Source: Sphingopyxis sp. CCNWLW2
GTDB taxonomy: Bacteria; Pseudomonadota; Alphaproteobacteria; Sphingomonadales; Sphingomonadaceae
Assembly (NCBI RefSeq): GCF_037095755.1
Contig: NZ_JBAWKJ010000001.1
Span: 1,429,001-1,493,000 of the forward strand
DNA length: 64,000 nucleotides
Direction of reading: 5' to 3'
Shown: one piece after another, positions 38,344-46,550 of the stretch
Layout: every line of letters starts with the position of its first letter
Numbering within the stretch: position 1 is the stretch's first letter
Made by a program: the position numbers and the translations under genes
The notes under the pieces: model-generated
What the model saw: the letters and a program-made list of their open reading frames with translations, nothing else
Databases searched by the model: none
What the model was told of the DNA's origin: nothing

Positions 38344-39098
38344 GCTTGCTCGCCGACCCGCTGACGTTGCTGGTGCTCGCCATCGCGGTGGTCCTGCTCG
38401 GGCTCGCGAAGGGTGGCTTGTCGGGGGTCGGGGCGCTCGCGACGCCGCTCGTCGCGCTGGTGCTGCCGCCGACGATCGCCGCGGCGCTGCTGCTCCCGAT
38501 ATTGATCGTGCAGGACGTCGTCAGCGTCTGGTCGTTCCGCAAGACATGGGACGGCTGGGTGATCGGCTGGATGCTGCCCGGCGCCGCGGTCGGCATCGCC
38601 GCGGGTTATGCCTATGCCGAGCGCGTCGACGAGGCGAAGCTGATGGCGGCATTGGGCGCAATCACGCTGGCGTTCGGGCTCTATCGCCTGTGGGTCGAGC
38701 GCGGCGGGCGCGTCGTCGCCGCGTCGACTTCGCCGGGCTGGGTCGGCAGCCTGTTCGGGGTCGCGACGGGCTTCACCAGCCAGATCGCGCATGCGGGCGG
38801 ACCGCCGTTCCAGATGTGGGTGACGCCGCGCCGCTTGCCGCATCTCGTCTTCGTCGGCACCAGTTCGATCCTGTTCGCGGCGATCAACTGGATGAAGGTG
38901 CCCGCCTATATCGCGCTCGGCGCTTTCCCGCACGAGGTGCTCGTCGCCGCGGCGCTGCTGATGCCGCTCGCGATCGTCTCGACCCTGCTCACCGTGCGCT
39001 GGCTGAAACGGATCGACGGCGCGCGTTTCTATGTCATCATCTATGTGCTGATGGTGCTGCTCGGCGCGAAGCTGGTCTGGGACGGGCTCGCGGGATAG
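38340..39098 (+). CDS. TSUP family transporter (TauE/SafE type)
   Basis: 252 residues with 7-8 predicted membrane segments; the N-terminal [21 protein letters not shown] and the mid-protein [21 protein letters not shown] are the duplicated TauE/SafE signature. The family exports or imports sulfite, sulfonates and related anions. The ATG at 38340 overlaps the ung stop by 4 bp, so the two are translationally coupled, though no functional link is evident. Confidence 0.92.
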   Translation: MSLLADPLTLLVLAIAVVLLGLAKGGLSGVGALATPLVALVLPPTIAAALLLPILIVQDVVSVWSFRKTWDGWVIGWMLPGAAVGIAAGYAYAERVDEAKLMAALGAITLAFGLYRLWVERGGRVVAASTSPGWVGSLFGVATGFTSQIAHAGGPPFQMWVTPRRLPHLVFVGTSSILFAAINWMKVPAYIALGAFPHEVLVAAALLMPLAIVSTLLTVRWLKRIDGARFYVIIYVLMVLLGAKLVWDGLAG

Positions 39099-39174
39099 AG
39101 GGCGACGCCGGCCTGAAAAACGCGTAGGCTGGCCTCGACGGACGCCGTTGTCCGCCGTCTCGGAGGGTAGAACC

Positions 39175-39306
39175 ATGGCAAAAGGCCAGAAGAAATCGAC
39201 CCGCGAAATCCGCAAGCCCAAGGCGGAAAAGAACAAGAAACCCAATGCGAGCAACCCGTCGACGAAGCCGGGCGTGGTCGAGGGGCTCGACAATATCAAG
39301 AAATAG
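39175..39306 (+). CDS. 43-residue basic small protein
   Basis: MAKGQKKSTREIRKPK... ends GVVEGLDNIKK. It is Lys-rich, intrinsically disordered by composition, and preceded by a good site (GGAGGG). Short Lys-rich proteins opening MAKGQ(K/Q)KS are, from memory, conserved in alphaproteobacteria with unknown role; binding to nucleic acid is plausible. It is easily missed because of its size. Confidence 0.75.
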   Translation: MAKGQKKSTREIRKPKAEKNKKPNASNPSTKPGVVEGLDNIKK

Positions 39307-39336
39307 CCCCGCCGCGCGGGAAAGTATGAGGCTCTG

Positions 39337-39618
39337 ATGGTGCAGGCACGGTGGAACGGCGCGGTGATCGCTGACAGCGACGACACGGTCGTCGTCGAGG
39401 GCAATCATTATTTTCCGCGCGACGCAGTCGACGCGGGCCTGTTGTCGGGCAGCGCGACGACGAGCTTTTGCCCGTGGAAGGGGACGGCGAGCTATTATCA
39501 CGTCACCGTGGACGGGCGGGTGAACGAAGACGCCGCCTGGTATTATCCCGATCCCAAGGAGGCGGCGGCCGAGATCAGGGATCGCATCGCCTTCTGGAAG
39601 GGTGTCGAGGTCGGCTGA
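39337..39618 (+). CDS. DUF427 domain protein
   Basis: 93 residues covering one DUF427 domain: ARWNGAVIADSDDTVVVEGNHYFP, FCPWKGTASYYHVTVDGR, AAWYYPDPKEAA. The FCPWKG-(T/x)-A-x-Y motif is the family hallmark. The fold is a small beta-tent; function is unknown. It begins 30 bp after the small basic protein and 8 bp before the YaiI gene, forming a tight run of three. Confidence 0.93.
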   Translation: MVQARWNGAVIADSDDTVVVEGNHYFPRDAVDAGLLSGSATTSFCPWKGTASYYHVTVDGRVNEDAAWYYPDPKEAAAEIRDRIAFWKGVEVG

Positions 39619-39625
39619 TCGTTCG

Positions 39626-40090
39626 ATGGCTGTGGTTCCGCAAATATTGGTCGATGCCGACGCCTGTCCGGTGAAGGATGAAATCTACCGTGTCGCCTGG
39701 CGGCACGAGGTGCCGGTGAAGGTCGTGAGCAACAGCCGGCTGCGCGTGCCCGAACATCCGTTGATCGAGCGGATCACCGTGTCCGACGGATTCGACGCCG
39801 CCGACGACTGGATTGCCGAGGCGGCGAATGCGCGGAGCATCGTCGTCACGGCCGACATATTGCTCGCCGATCGCGCATTGAAAGCAGGGGCGAGCGTGCT
39901 CGGGCCGAACGGCAAGCCCTTCACTATGGCGTCGATCGGCCCGGCGATCGCGACGCGCGCGATCATGGCCGACCTGCGTTCGGGAATGAGCGACGGGATG
40001 GGCGGGCCGCCGCCCTTCTCGAAGGCCGATCGTTCGCAATTCCTGCAGGCGCTCGATAGCGCGCTGGTGCGGCTCAAACGCCAGGCGTAA
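39626..40090 (+). CDS. YaiI/YqxD family (UPF0178, DUF188) protein
   Basis: 154 residues from the ATG at 39626; a GTG at 39602 would overlap the preceding gene. Signature IL-VDADACPVKDEIYRVA at the N-terminus, DDWIAEAANARSIVVTADILLA and GPNGKPFT in the middle. The family has a PIN-like fold and is suspected of RNA or DNA nuclease activity, unproven. Confidence 0.93.
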   Translation: MAVVPQILVDADACPVKDEIYRVAWRHEVPVKVVSNSRLRVPEHPLIERITVSDGFDAADDWIAEAANARSIVVTADILLADRALKAGASVLGPNGKPFTMASIGPAIATRAIMADLRSGMSDGMGGPPPFSKADRSQFLQALDSALVRLKRQA

Positions 40091-40143
40091 ATTTCTTTCG
40101 TTTCTTTTCAGTGCCTTGTGAAATTTCTTCGGGCGAGTGATGG

Positions 40144-40163
40144 CGATCACGGCCGGGTGATCG
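40144..40163. promoter_or_regulatory. Inverted repeat upstream of the 61-residue secreted peptide gene
   Basis: CGATCAC-GGCCGG-GTGATCG, a perfect 7-bp inverted repeat with 6-bp spacer, 81 bp before the start codon. It could be an operator; no regulator is assigned. Confidence 0.35.
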
Positions 40164-40243
40164 GCTGTGCGTCATAAGCAGGGCATCGGGAATGACCCGA
40201 ACCCAATTCGAAACATATCGACCCGTTTGAAAAGGAAATGAGC

Positions 40244-40429
40244 ATGACCAAGAAGAAGATCCTCGCCCCCGTGCTGGCCCTCACCATCGCCCTGTCGGCG
40301 ACCCCCGCGATGGCGCAGTCGGCGCAGCCCGCACAGGGCGGCATGACGGTGACGTCGAACCCGGTGCAGATCCTGATCGGCCTGCTGCTCCCCGCGGTGC
40401 AGAAGGTCCGCGAAGCCGCGGCGCGCTAA
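40244..40429 (+). CDS. Secreted small peptide with a DUF1559-pseudopilin-like helix
   Basis: 61 residues from the ATG at 40244; an ATG two codons earlier is too close to the AAGGA site. A signal peptide (KKKILAPVLALTIALSATPAMA|QS) leaves a 37-residue mature peptide: a polar start and then LIGLLLPAVQKVREAAAR to the end. That helix is almost identical to the stretch following the first hydrophobic residues of planctomycete DUF1559 (type II prepilin-like) proteins. The FTLIE prepilin cleavage motif is missing, so it is not a pilin. It is amphipathic, with +3 charge at the end. Function unknown; a membrane-active peptide is one reading. Confidence 0.72.
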   Translation: MTKKKILAPVLALTIALSATPAMAQSAQPAQGGMTVTSNPVQILIGLLLPAVQKVREAAAR

Positions 40430-40450
40430 TCCCGCGTCCCAATTTTCGTC

Positions 40451-40479
40451 TCCGGTCCGGCCCACCACGCCGGGCCGGA
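40451..40479. repeat. Hairpin after the secreted peptide gene
   Basis: An 11-bp stem TCCGGTCCGGC/GCCGGGCCGGA (40451-40461 with 40469-40479, one G:U) with a 7-nt loop, directly before the stronger terminator. Confidence 0.55.
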
Positions 40480-40482
40480 ACC

Positions 40483-40527
40483 CAGCCCTCCCGCCCCTGC
40501 GACCCAGGCGGGAGGGCTGTTTCGTTT
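40483..40527. terminator. Terminator between convergent genes
   Basis: A 13-bp perfect stem CAGCCCTCCCGCC/GGCGGGAGGGCTG (40483-40495 with 40507-40519) followed by TTTCGTTT on the plus strand. It ends the secreted-peptide transcript and lies just before the stop of the convergent minus-strand gene. Confidence 0.85.
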
Positions 40528-40534
40528 GCCGCGA

Positions 40535-40756
40535 TCAGCTTCCAGCGCGACGGTGCGTCACGAACGCAAGCAGCAGGACGACCGAGATCACGCCGACGAG
40601 CATGCCCGCGGTCGTCGTGACCATCGTGATCGAACCCGCCGGGTCGTTCGAGTTCCAGGCTCCGCTTTGCGTCCGGTCGATCATCCACCAGGCGCCGGCG
40701 ATGACGATGAGGTCGAGCAGGACGAGCCCGAGCAGGGCACGCGTCGATTTTTTCAT
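40535..40756 (-). CDS. Small two-span membrane protein
   Basis: 73 residues with two hydrophobic segments (LLGLVLLDLIVIAGAWWM and AGMLVGVISVVLLLAFVT) joined by a short polar loop that should face the periplasm. The ATG follows GGAGGGG. I recognise no family. Convergent with the secreted peptide gene. Confidence 0.68.
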   Translation of the reverse strand: MKKSTRALLGLVLLDLIVIAGAWWMIDRTQSGAWNSNDPAGSITMVTTTAGMLVGVISVVLLLAFVTHRRAGS

Positions 40757-40855
40757 GAAATTCCCCTCCCGAAATCCCGCCAGCGTTCTTCGCTGTCAGG
40801 TCATTGCCGGGCGTGGTAGCTTCGGGTCTTGCGAAATTCTACAGGAGTCGGGATC

Positions 40856-41545
40856 ATGGCGGCGCTTCCTACGATTATCCTCGTTCATGGTTTCTGGGGC
40901 GGGGCGGCGCATTGGGCGAAGGCGATCGTCGAGCTCGACCGGCTCGGACATAAAGGCATGCGCGCGGTCGAACTGCCGCTGACCTCGCTGGCGGGCGACG
41001 CGGCGCGGACGCGTCAGATCGCGGCGCAGGTCGAAGGGCCGGTGCTGCTCGTCGGGCACAGCTATGGCGGCGCGGTGATCACCGAGGCGGGGACCGCGCC
41101 GAATGTCGCGGGGCTCGTCTATATCGCCGCCTTCGCGCCCGATGCGGGCGAGAGCCCCGGCGCTTTGACACAGCAGCATCCGCCCGCGGGCGCGGCGAAC
41201 CTTGCACCCGACGGCGACGGCTATTTGTGGGTCAAGCCCGACAAGTTCCACGAAAGCTTTTGCCAGGATCTCGGCGCCGACGAGGCGCTGGTGATGGCGG
41301 TGACGCAAAAGGCGCCGCTCGCGTCGACCTTTGGCGAGGCCATCGGCGATCCGGCGTGGCGGGTGAAGCCGAGCTGGTATCAGATTTCGAGCGAAGACCG
41401 GATGATCGACCCCGCGAACCAGAAGGCGATGTCGGACCGGCTCGGCGCGCGCAAGGTCATCACGCTCGACGCGGGGCACGCGTCGCTTGCGTCGCGGCCG
41501 GCCGAGGTCGCCGCGCTGATCGACGAGGCGGCCCGCAGCCTCTAG
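40856..41545 (+). CDS. Alpha/beta hydrolase
   Basis: 229 residues from the ATG at 40856 (AGGAG 8 bp upstream); an earlier frame start lacks a site. The oxyanion HGFWGGAAHW, the nucleophile elbow GHSYGGAV (Ser), the Asp region near SSEDRMIDPANQ and the C-terminal His in DAGHASLASRP form a complete triad. It resembles EstC-type and plant SABP2/HNL-like hydrolases. Substrate unknown. Confidence 0.9.
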   Translation: MAALPTIILVHGFWGGAAHWAKAIVELDRLGHKGMRAVELPLTSLAGDAARTRQIAAQVEGPVLLVGHSYGGAVITEAGTAPNVAGLVYIAAFAPDAGESPGALTQQHPPAGAANLAPDGDGYLWVKPDKFHESFCQDLGADEALVMAVTQKAPLASTFGEAIGDPAWRVKPSWYQISSEDRMIDPANQKAMSDRLGARKVITLDAGHASLASRPAEVAALIDEAARSL

Positions 41546-41580
41546 TTGACCCGCGCCGCGGCGAAGGGCAGCATTACGAG

Positions 41581-41913
41581 ATGGCGCGACAATATACGAC
41601 CTTCGCCGAATTCTGGCCCTTTTACCTGCGCGAGCACAGCAAGGCGTCGACGCGGGCGTTGCATTATGTCGGAACAAGCCTCGTCGTGCTGATCGCGGTC
41701 GCCGCTGTGGCGAGCGGGCGTTGGGGCTGGCTGATTGCGCTGCCGGTCGCAGGCTATTTCTTCGCGTGGGTCGCGCATTTCGGGGTCGAGAAGAACCGGC
41801 CCGCGACTTTCACCTATCCGCTGTGGAGCCTCGCCGCCGATTTCAAAATGTGGGCGATGTGGCTGACCGGGCGGCTTGGAACCGAACTCGACAAGGCCGG
41901 GGTTGCGCGCTGA
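41581..41913 (+). CDS. DUF962 / Mpo1-like family protein
   Basis: 110 residues with two or three membrane segments. Family motifs: FWPFYLREHSKASTRALHYVGT at the start and FAWVAHFGVEKNRPATFTYPLWSL in the middle, which hold the conserved His residues. The yeast homologue Mpo1 is an Fe-dependent alpha-hydroxy fatty-acid dioxygenase; activity in bacteria is inferred only. It starts 35 bp after the hydrolase. Confidence 0.9.
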   Translation: MARQYTTFAEFWPFYLREHSKASTRALHYVGTSLVVLIAVAAVASGRWGWLIALPVAGYFFAWVAHFGVEKNRPATFTYPLWSLAADFKMWAMWLTGRLGTELDKAGVAR

Positions 41914-41950
41914 ACTGGCCTGCCGCGCCCGGCACATAAGGGGATGATCG

Positions 41951-42625
41951 ATGCGACACGCGATGGTGATGGTGATGGCCGCGACGGCGCTTGTTGCCGG
42001 CTGCGGCGACAAGAAGGCGGCGGACGAGCCGAAGGCGGCCGACGCCTCGGCAAAAGCGATTCCCGCATCGCTCGCGCCCTTCGGCACGGGCTATCCGGCG
42101 GCTGGCGATGCGTGCCGCCGGCTCGGCGAAAGTCCGGCGACCTCGAACTGGCTCGACGACAGCGCGGTGCTGGCCGGTTGCCCCGACGATGCGTCGGCGA
42201 AAGCGCTGGGCGGGACGATCGTCGCCACGTTCGAGGGGGTCCGCATCGTGTCGGTCCCGATGCCGACCGCCCGGCCTGCGCCGGCTGCGGATGAGGGGGA
42301 CGACGCGCTGGTTTCGGGCACCGACTATAATGCGACCGCGGAGATCCCCTGTTCGGCCGACGGTAGTACGCCGACCGGGAGCTGCAAGGCGGGCGTAAAG
42401 CGGAATCGCGGTGACGATGCGACCACCTTTGTCGAGATCACCAAAACCGACGGAATGCCGCGGACCATCTTCTTCAAGGATGGCAAGGCGTTCGGCGCCG
42501 ACAGCGCGCAGGCCGACGGATCGGCGGCGTATGATTTCAAGGCGACGCGAAGCGGGGACAACACGAACATCAGCTTTGGGCCCGAACGCTATGTCGTGCC
42601 CGACGCGCTGGTCGTCGGTGGCTGA
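41951..42625 (+). CDS. Lipoprotein, unknown function
   Basis: 224 residues with lipobox ALVAGC (Cys18) and a charged Lys/Asp/Ala spacer. The mature protein has Cys pairs (DACRRL...LAGCPD and IPCSAD...GSCKAG) likely to form disulfides. Ends in a beta-like segment (NISFGPERYVVPDALVV). No family recognised. Confidence 0.82.
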   Translation: MRHAMVMVMAATALVAGCGDKKAADEPKAADASAKAIPASLAPFGTGYPAAGDACRRLGESPATSNWLDDSAVLAGCPDDASAKALGGTIVATFEGVRIVSVPMPTARPAPAADEGDDALVSGTDYNATAEIPCSADGSTPTGSCKAGVKRNRGDDATTFVEITKTDGMPRTIFFKDGKAFGADSAQADGSAAYDFKATRSGDNTNISFGPERYVVPDALVVGG

Positions 42626-42720
42626 ACGGGAAAATCGATCAGGCTAAGCGGGACGCTGCGCTGGCATTTGTTGCGAGCGATTCTTAACTTGGCCGGCATC
42701 GTCCCAGCGGAGATGGTGCC

Positions 42721-42924
42721 ATGCCGACCGACCTGATCAAGACCTTCACCTATCTCACGATCCACCTGACGATCGGGTTCAGCGTCGCCTATGTGATGAC
42801 CGGATCGGTCGCGCTGGCGGGCGGGATTGCGATCATCGAGCCCTGTATCAATGCTGTCGCATTCTTCTTCCATGAAAAGGCGTGGAAGCGCATGGGCGCG
42901 CGGCGTAAGCTGCTGCCCGCCTGA
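42721..42924 (+). CDS. DUF2061 membrane protein
   Basis: 67 residues with two membrane segments and the DUF2061 pattern KTFTYLTIHLTIGFSVAYVMTGSVALAGG followed by EPCINAVAFFFHEKAW. Uncharacterised small inner-membrane family. Confidence 0.93.
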   Translation: MPTDLIKTFTYLTIHLTIGFSVAYVMTGSVALAGGIAIIEPCINAVAFFFHEKAWKRMGARRKLLPA

Positions 42925-42983
42925 GGCGCGAGTCCCGGGCCGCCTTTCCGCTGACGCCCCAACCCCACCAAGGAGATGAGACC

Positions 42984-43412
42984 ATGACCGTCAATCGCGC
43001 ATCCGCCCGCTACGAAGGCTTCGGCAAGGAAGGCAAGGGATCGATCACGACCAAATCGGGGGTGCTCGACAAACAGCCCTATGGTTTCGGGACGCGCTTC
43101 GAGGGCCAGCCGGGGACCAATCCCGAGGAGTTGATCGCCGCGGCGCACGCGGCGTGCTTCACGATGGCGCTGTCGTTCGGTCTCGCGCGCGCGGGCTATT
43201 CGGGCGACACGCTGGAGACGAGCGCGGCGGTGACGCTGGAGCAGCAGGACGGCGGCTTTACGATCACCAAATCGGCGCTGACGCTGACCGGCAAGGTGCC
43301 GGGGATCGGCGCCGACGAATTCGCGAAGATCGCCGAGGAGGCCGAGAAGAATTGCCCGGTGTCGAAGCTGCTCAACTGTGAAATCACATTGGAGCACAGC
43401 CTCGACGCCTAG
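42984..43412 (+). CDS. OsmC family peroxiredoxin
   Basis: 142 residues. The two redox Cys are present: C58 in AAHAACFTMAL and C124 in EEAEKNCPVSKLL. This matches OsmC/Ohr thiol peroxidases that reduce organic hydroperoxides. An AAGGAG ribosome site precedes the ATG. Its end overlaps the convergent 2H-phosphoesterase gene by 4 bp. Confidence 0.95.
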   Translation: MTVNRASARYEGFGKEGKGSITTKSGVLDKQPYGFGTRFEGQPGTNPEELIAAAHAACFTMALSFGLARAGYSGDTLETSAAVTLEQQDGGFTITKSALTLTGKVPGIGADEFAKIAEEAEKNCPVSKLLNCEITLEHSLDA

Positions 43413-43993
43413 GCGGCACGGCGCAGCGGTGCGGGCAGTTCGTCGGCCATGAAGCCGAAACTGCCTTGCGCCGGGGGCTCCAATGTCCAGCTGTGCAGCA
43501 CGCGATGGCGGCGGTGGCCGATATGGCTTTCGATGAGCACGAGGCCCTGCGGCGCCCATTTCCATGCGATCGGGACGGGGTCGAATTCGCATGTCCCATA
43601 ACCGAGCGTGATGTGCGGGCGGAGGCCGGATTTGCGATGCATCGGCTCGATGTCTTGCGCCGCGAGGCGCGCGACGATCGTGTCATAGGTCTGGCGGATC
43701 GCGGCGATGCTGCCGGCCGTGATCAGTTCGGCGCCGACGCCGCGCGACACGATGCGCCCGAAGGGAATCGAGGCTGCGGCCGGAAGGCCGGCGTCGAACG
43801 CCTTGGCGACCTGGCCGCGCAGGAAGGGTTGCGGCTCAATCGTCTCGGCGATCGTGCAGAGCGTCAGATGGTAAAGCTGGGGCTTCAGCCCCGCGAACAG
43901 ATCGCCCGAAACGGGCGGCAATTGGCGCGCGAGCCAACCGGCGCGGTCGGCACTTACCTGAAAACCCAGGAAATAGCGGAACATCGGGTCCAT
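43409..43993 (-). CDS. 2H phosphoesterase, 2'-5' RNA ligase / cyclic phosphodiesterase family (copy 1)
   Basis: 194 residues. The two catalytic HxT motifs are intact: H42-L-T44 (YHLTLCT) and H127-I-T129 (PHITLGYG), the hallmark of LigT-like 2H phosphoesterases. These open or form 2'-3'/2'-5' phosphodiester bonds in RNA or nucleotides. Ribosome site GGAGGA precedes the ATG at 43993. A LexA-type repeat lies 27 bp upstream, so the gene may be SOS-regulated. It is the most divergent of three family members within 9 kb. Confidence 0.92.
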   Translation of the reverse strand: MDPMFRYFLGFQVSADRAGWLARQLPPVSGDLFAGLKPQLYHLTLCTIAETIEPQPFLRGQVAKAFDAGLPAAASIPFGRIVSRGVGAELITAGSIAAIRQTYDTIVARLAAQDIEPMHRKSGLRPHITLGYGTCEFDPVPIAWKWAPQGLVLIESHIGHRRHRVLHSWTLEPPAQGSFGFMADELPAPLRRAA

Positions 43994-44019
43994 CGTCCAT
44001 TCCTCCGAATCGGATCAAT

Positions 44020-44034
44020 GTTCCTATTATGTTC
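44020..44034 (-). promoter_or_regulatory. Candidate LexA (SOS) box for 2H phosphoesterase copy 1
   Basis: GTTCCTATTATGTTC, the alphaproteobacterial direct-repeat pattern GTTC-N7-GTTC, 27 bp before the start codon. On the minus strand a CATAAT -10-like sequence lies between the two half-sites, so LexA would cover the promoter. Confidence 0.68.
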
Positions 44035-44064
44035 TCATCGAGAGTGAGAGTCGAATCCTTCTCG

Positions 44065-44517
44065 CTATTCGCTCTCGATCGCCATCCGCGTCACATGGAT
44101 ATAGACCGCCTGCCAGCTGTCCCCGTGGCGCTTGAAAATATCGGTGAAGCGGATCCGGACGCGGAAGGGTTTGCCCGCCGAGCGGCCCGACAGGATCGTC
44201 TCGGCGCTCGCGAGACCCGCATCCTCGCCGAGCGGCAGGATGACGCGATCGCTGAGCGTGACGGGGTCGTAATCGTCGTCGGCGCCGGTCCAGCCGTCGA
44301 TGAAAAACGCCTTTCCATACCGTTTCCCGCTTCCGTCGATAAAGACGAGGTCGTCGGCGACCATGCGACCCAGCGCGGCGCGATCCTGCGCGACCTGTGC
44401 CGCGTCGAAGGCGTCGGCGAAGGCGCGGAGGTCGGCGACCTCGCTGGCGGGCGCGTCGGCGGCAACGGCGGGGACCGCCATGCCGAAAGCCAGTCCCGCC
44501 GCCATCATTCCGCGCAT
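44065..44517 (-). CDS. Exported NTF2-like (DUF4440 type) protein
   Basis: 150 residues: signal peptide (MRGMMAAGLAFGMAVPAVA|AD) and a single cystatin-like/NTF2 fold (LRAFADAFDAAQVAQDRAALGRMVADDLVFIDGSGKRYGK ... VRIRFTDIFKRHGDSWQAVYIHVTR). The family includes ketosteroid-isomerase-like enzymes and binding proteins; substrate unknown. Confidence 0.88.
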   Translation of the reverse strand: MRGMMAAGLAFGMAVPAVAADAPASEVADLRAFADAFDAAQVAQDRAALGRMVADDLVFIDGSGKRYGKAFFIDGWTGADDDYDPVTLSDRVILPLGEDAGLASAETILSGRSAGKPFRVRIRFTDIFKRHGDSWQAVYIHVTRMAIESE

Positions 44518-44546
44518 AGAGGCCCTCCCATTGCCATGCCGCCCGG

Positions 44547-45401
44547 TTATTGCGCCGGACGGCAGTCCTTCAGCCAGATGACGTGCTTATATTCGTCGAA
44601 ATCCTCGACAGTGCCGGTCAGCTTGATGCTCTTGTTCGGCTTGAGTTGGAGCGAAAAAGCTGCTTGTCCCGGTGCCATATAGCAGACGATGTCGGTCTTG
44701 AACGGCGCCTGGTTCGGCAGCCGGATCGCCTGTTCATAAGGCTGGGGGATTTTGTAGCCGACGCGGAAATCCTTGCCGTCCTTCGTGACATAGTCGACGA
44801 GGCCGTCGATCGTGAACTGTTTGCCCTTGTAGCGGGTGAGGATGCCCGCGGCGTTGCGCTCAGTGTCTTTCGACACCTGTTGCGAGAAGCCCAGCGAACT
44901 GATCTTGACCGGCGCCGCGGCGACGGTGGTCGCGGTGGCACCCTTCTTCGCAGCGGCAGCGCCGGCCTTGCCGCCCTTGATCTGATTGAGGATGCCGCAC
45001 ATTTCAGCCTTCGCCGCATCGCTGCCGACCGACTGGCCCGCGCGCAATTTCGCCTCCATCACCACCGTTCCGATTCCGCCCGTCTGCGTCGCGGTGATCT
45101 GGATCGGAAAGGCGCGCACGGTCCCCGTCATCGGTTGTTCGATCAGCATCGATCCATATTCGGCCTCGTCGGCCATGATGTCATAGCCTTTGGCGGCGAC
45201 GAGCCCGCGCATCTGGCCGATCGCGACCGCGGGGGGCAGGTCGGCAACGGTCACCGCGGCGGTGAAGCGCAGCGCGGTGATCGGATTGCCCTTTTTGACG
45301 AAGGCTTCCTCGCAGGTCGCGGCGTTGGCGGTGCCGGCGGAGAAGAAGATCGCGGCCGGCACGAACGCGGCGGCGAGGCGGGAATAAGTCGTGGTGCGCA
45401 T
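44547..45401 (-). CDS. Exported protein with C-terminal OB-fold (tRNA_anti-like) domain
   Basis: 284 residues from the ATG at 45401; the frame runs on to 45494 without a sensible start. Signal peptide ends at NAA. The middle has two Cys, then an Ala/Lys linker. The last ~85 residues (GILTRYKGKQFTIDGLVDYVTKDGKDFRV...LTGTVEDFDEYKHVIWLKDC) form an OB-fold like the tRNA_anti-like/BOF group. Exported OB-fold proteins bind small ligands or nucleic acids; function unknown. Confidence 0.78.
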   Translation of the reverse strand: MRTTTYSRLAAAFVPAAIFFSAGTANAATCEEAFVKKGNPITALRFTAAVTVADLPPAVAIGQMRGLVAAKGYDIMADEAEYGSMLIEQPMTGTVRAFPIQITATQTGGIGTVVMEAKLRAGQSVGSDAAKAEMCGILNQIKGGKAGAAAAKKGATATTVAAAPVKISSLGFSQQVSKDTERNAAGILTRYKGKQFTIDGLVDYVTKDGKDFRVGYKIPQPYEQAIRLPNQAPFKTDIVCYMAPGQAAFSLQLKPNKSIKLTGTVEDFDEYKHVIWLKDCRPAQ

Positions 45402-45604
45402 TGGGGGGCTCCCTGAGATGTTTATGTTATGCGACTTATGTTGTGGGATGCGTCTGCCGCAGTCCGTTGCCGCCTGCAATGGCCAAGTTACCAATATGAT
45501 GGCGATTTAGAAGGTCGGCGGGTTTCTTCGCCGACCCGCTTGACCTCAACCGGACTTCAGCTTTCATAACCCCGGACAGTTGATTCGCGAACGGAGCCTT
45601 GTTC

Positions 45605-46483
45605 ATGCTGCACTATCCCGCTGCCACGCCTGCCGACCCCGTCGATGCCGATGCCGACGCGCCCGCCGCGGCCTTTCTGCCGCGTTATCTCGCGCGGATC
45701 GGCTGGACCGGGCCGGTGACGCCGACGCTCGAGGTGCTCGCTGCGCTGCAGGCCGCGCATATCGCCGCCATTCCATTTGAAGCGCTCGACGCGCTGACCG
45801 GCGCAGGAATCGACATCGGTGCCGACGCGATCGACGCCAAGCTGATCGGCCAGCGGCGTGGCGGCTATTGCTTCGAACAGAATGCGCTGTTCCTCCGCGC
45901 GCTGCTGGCGATCGGGTTCGACGCCGAGGGGCTGCTCGGCCGGGTGCGCTGGATGCTGCCCGACGATGCGCCGCCGACCCCGCGCACGCATATGGTGGTG
46001 CGGGTGAAGCTGGGCGGGCGGCCTTGGCTGGTCGACGCCGGCTTCGGCGCGGCGGTTCCGCCGCAGCCGCTGGCGATGGACAGCGAGGAGCCCCAGCCGA
46101 CGCGGCACGAAAGCTATCGTGTCGTGCGGCACGGCGACGTGTGGCAGGTCGCGGCGTTGATCGAGGGCGAATGGCGGACGCTGTACCGGCTCGATCACAT
46201 TGCGCCGCCCGCGATCGATTATGAGCTCGGCAACTGGTATACCTCGGCGCATCCGGACTCGCATTTCCGGCATCAACTGATCGCGGCGCGGACGACCGCC
46301 GACGCGCGTTATGGCCTCCGCGACAATCGGCTGACGACGCGGCTCGTCGACGGGCGGATCGACCGGCGCTATCTGACCGCCGATGAGATCGAGCGGGCGC
46401 TGGCGGAGATTTTCCTGCTGCCGGTGCGGCCGCACTGGCGCGCGGCGATCGAGCGTGCGGCGACCGCCGAGATCGCCGGCTAG
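45605..46483 (+). CDS. Arylamine N-acetyltransferase
   Basis: 292 residues. The catalytic triad is complete: Cys89 (RRGGYCFEQN), His129 (RTHMVVRV), Asp144 (LVDAGFG). The family transfers acetyl from acetyl-CoA to arylamines and hydrazines, including drugs. The ATG at 45605 is used rather than the TTG two codons upstream. Confidence 0.96.
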   Translation: MLHYPAATPADPVDADADAPAAAFLPRYLARIGWTGPVTPTLEVLAALQAAHIAAIPFEALDALTGAGIDIGADAIDAKLIGQRRGGYCFEQNALFLRALLAIGFDAEGLLGRVRWMLPDDAPPTPRTHMVVRVKLGGRPWLVDAGFGAAVPPQPLAMDSEEPQPTRHESYRVVRHGDVWQVAALIEGEWRTLYRLDHIAPPAIDYELGNWYTSAHPDSHFRHQLIAARTTADARYGLRDNRLTTRLVDGRIDRRYLTADEIERALAEIFLLPVRPHWRAAIERAATAEIAG

Positions 46484-46550
46484 GTCTGCGCGACTTGACT
46501 CGCTGGGGCTATCGCGTTCTTTTGACGACGAAAGAAGGGAGCGCGATTCC

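Noticed and set aside
40244..40429. A true type IV or type II pilin gene
   Set aside because: No prepilin cleavage motif, no post-helix globular domain, and no assembly genes nearby.
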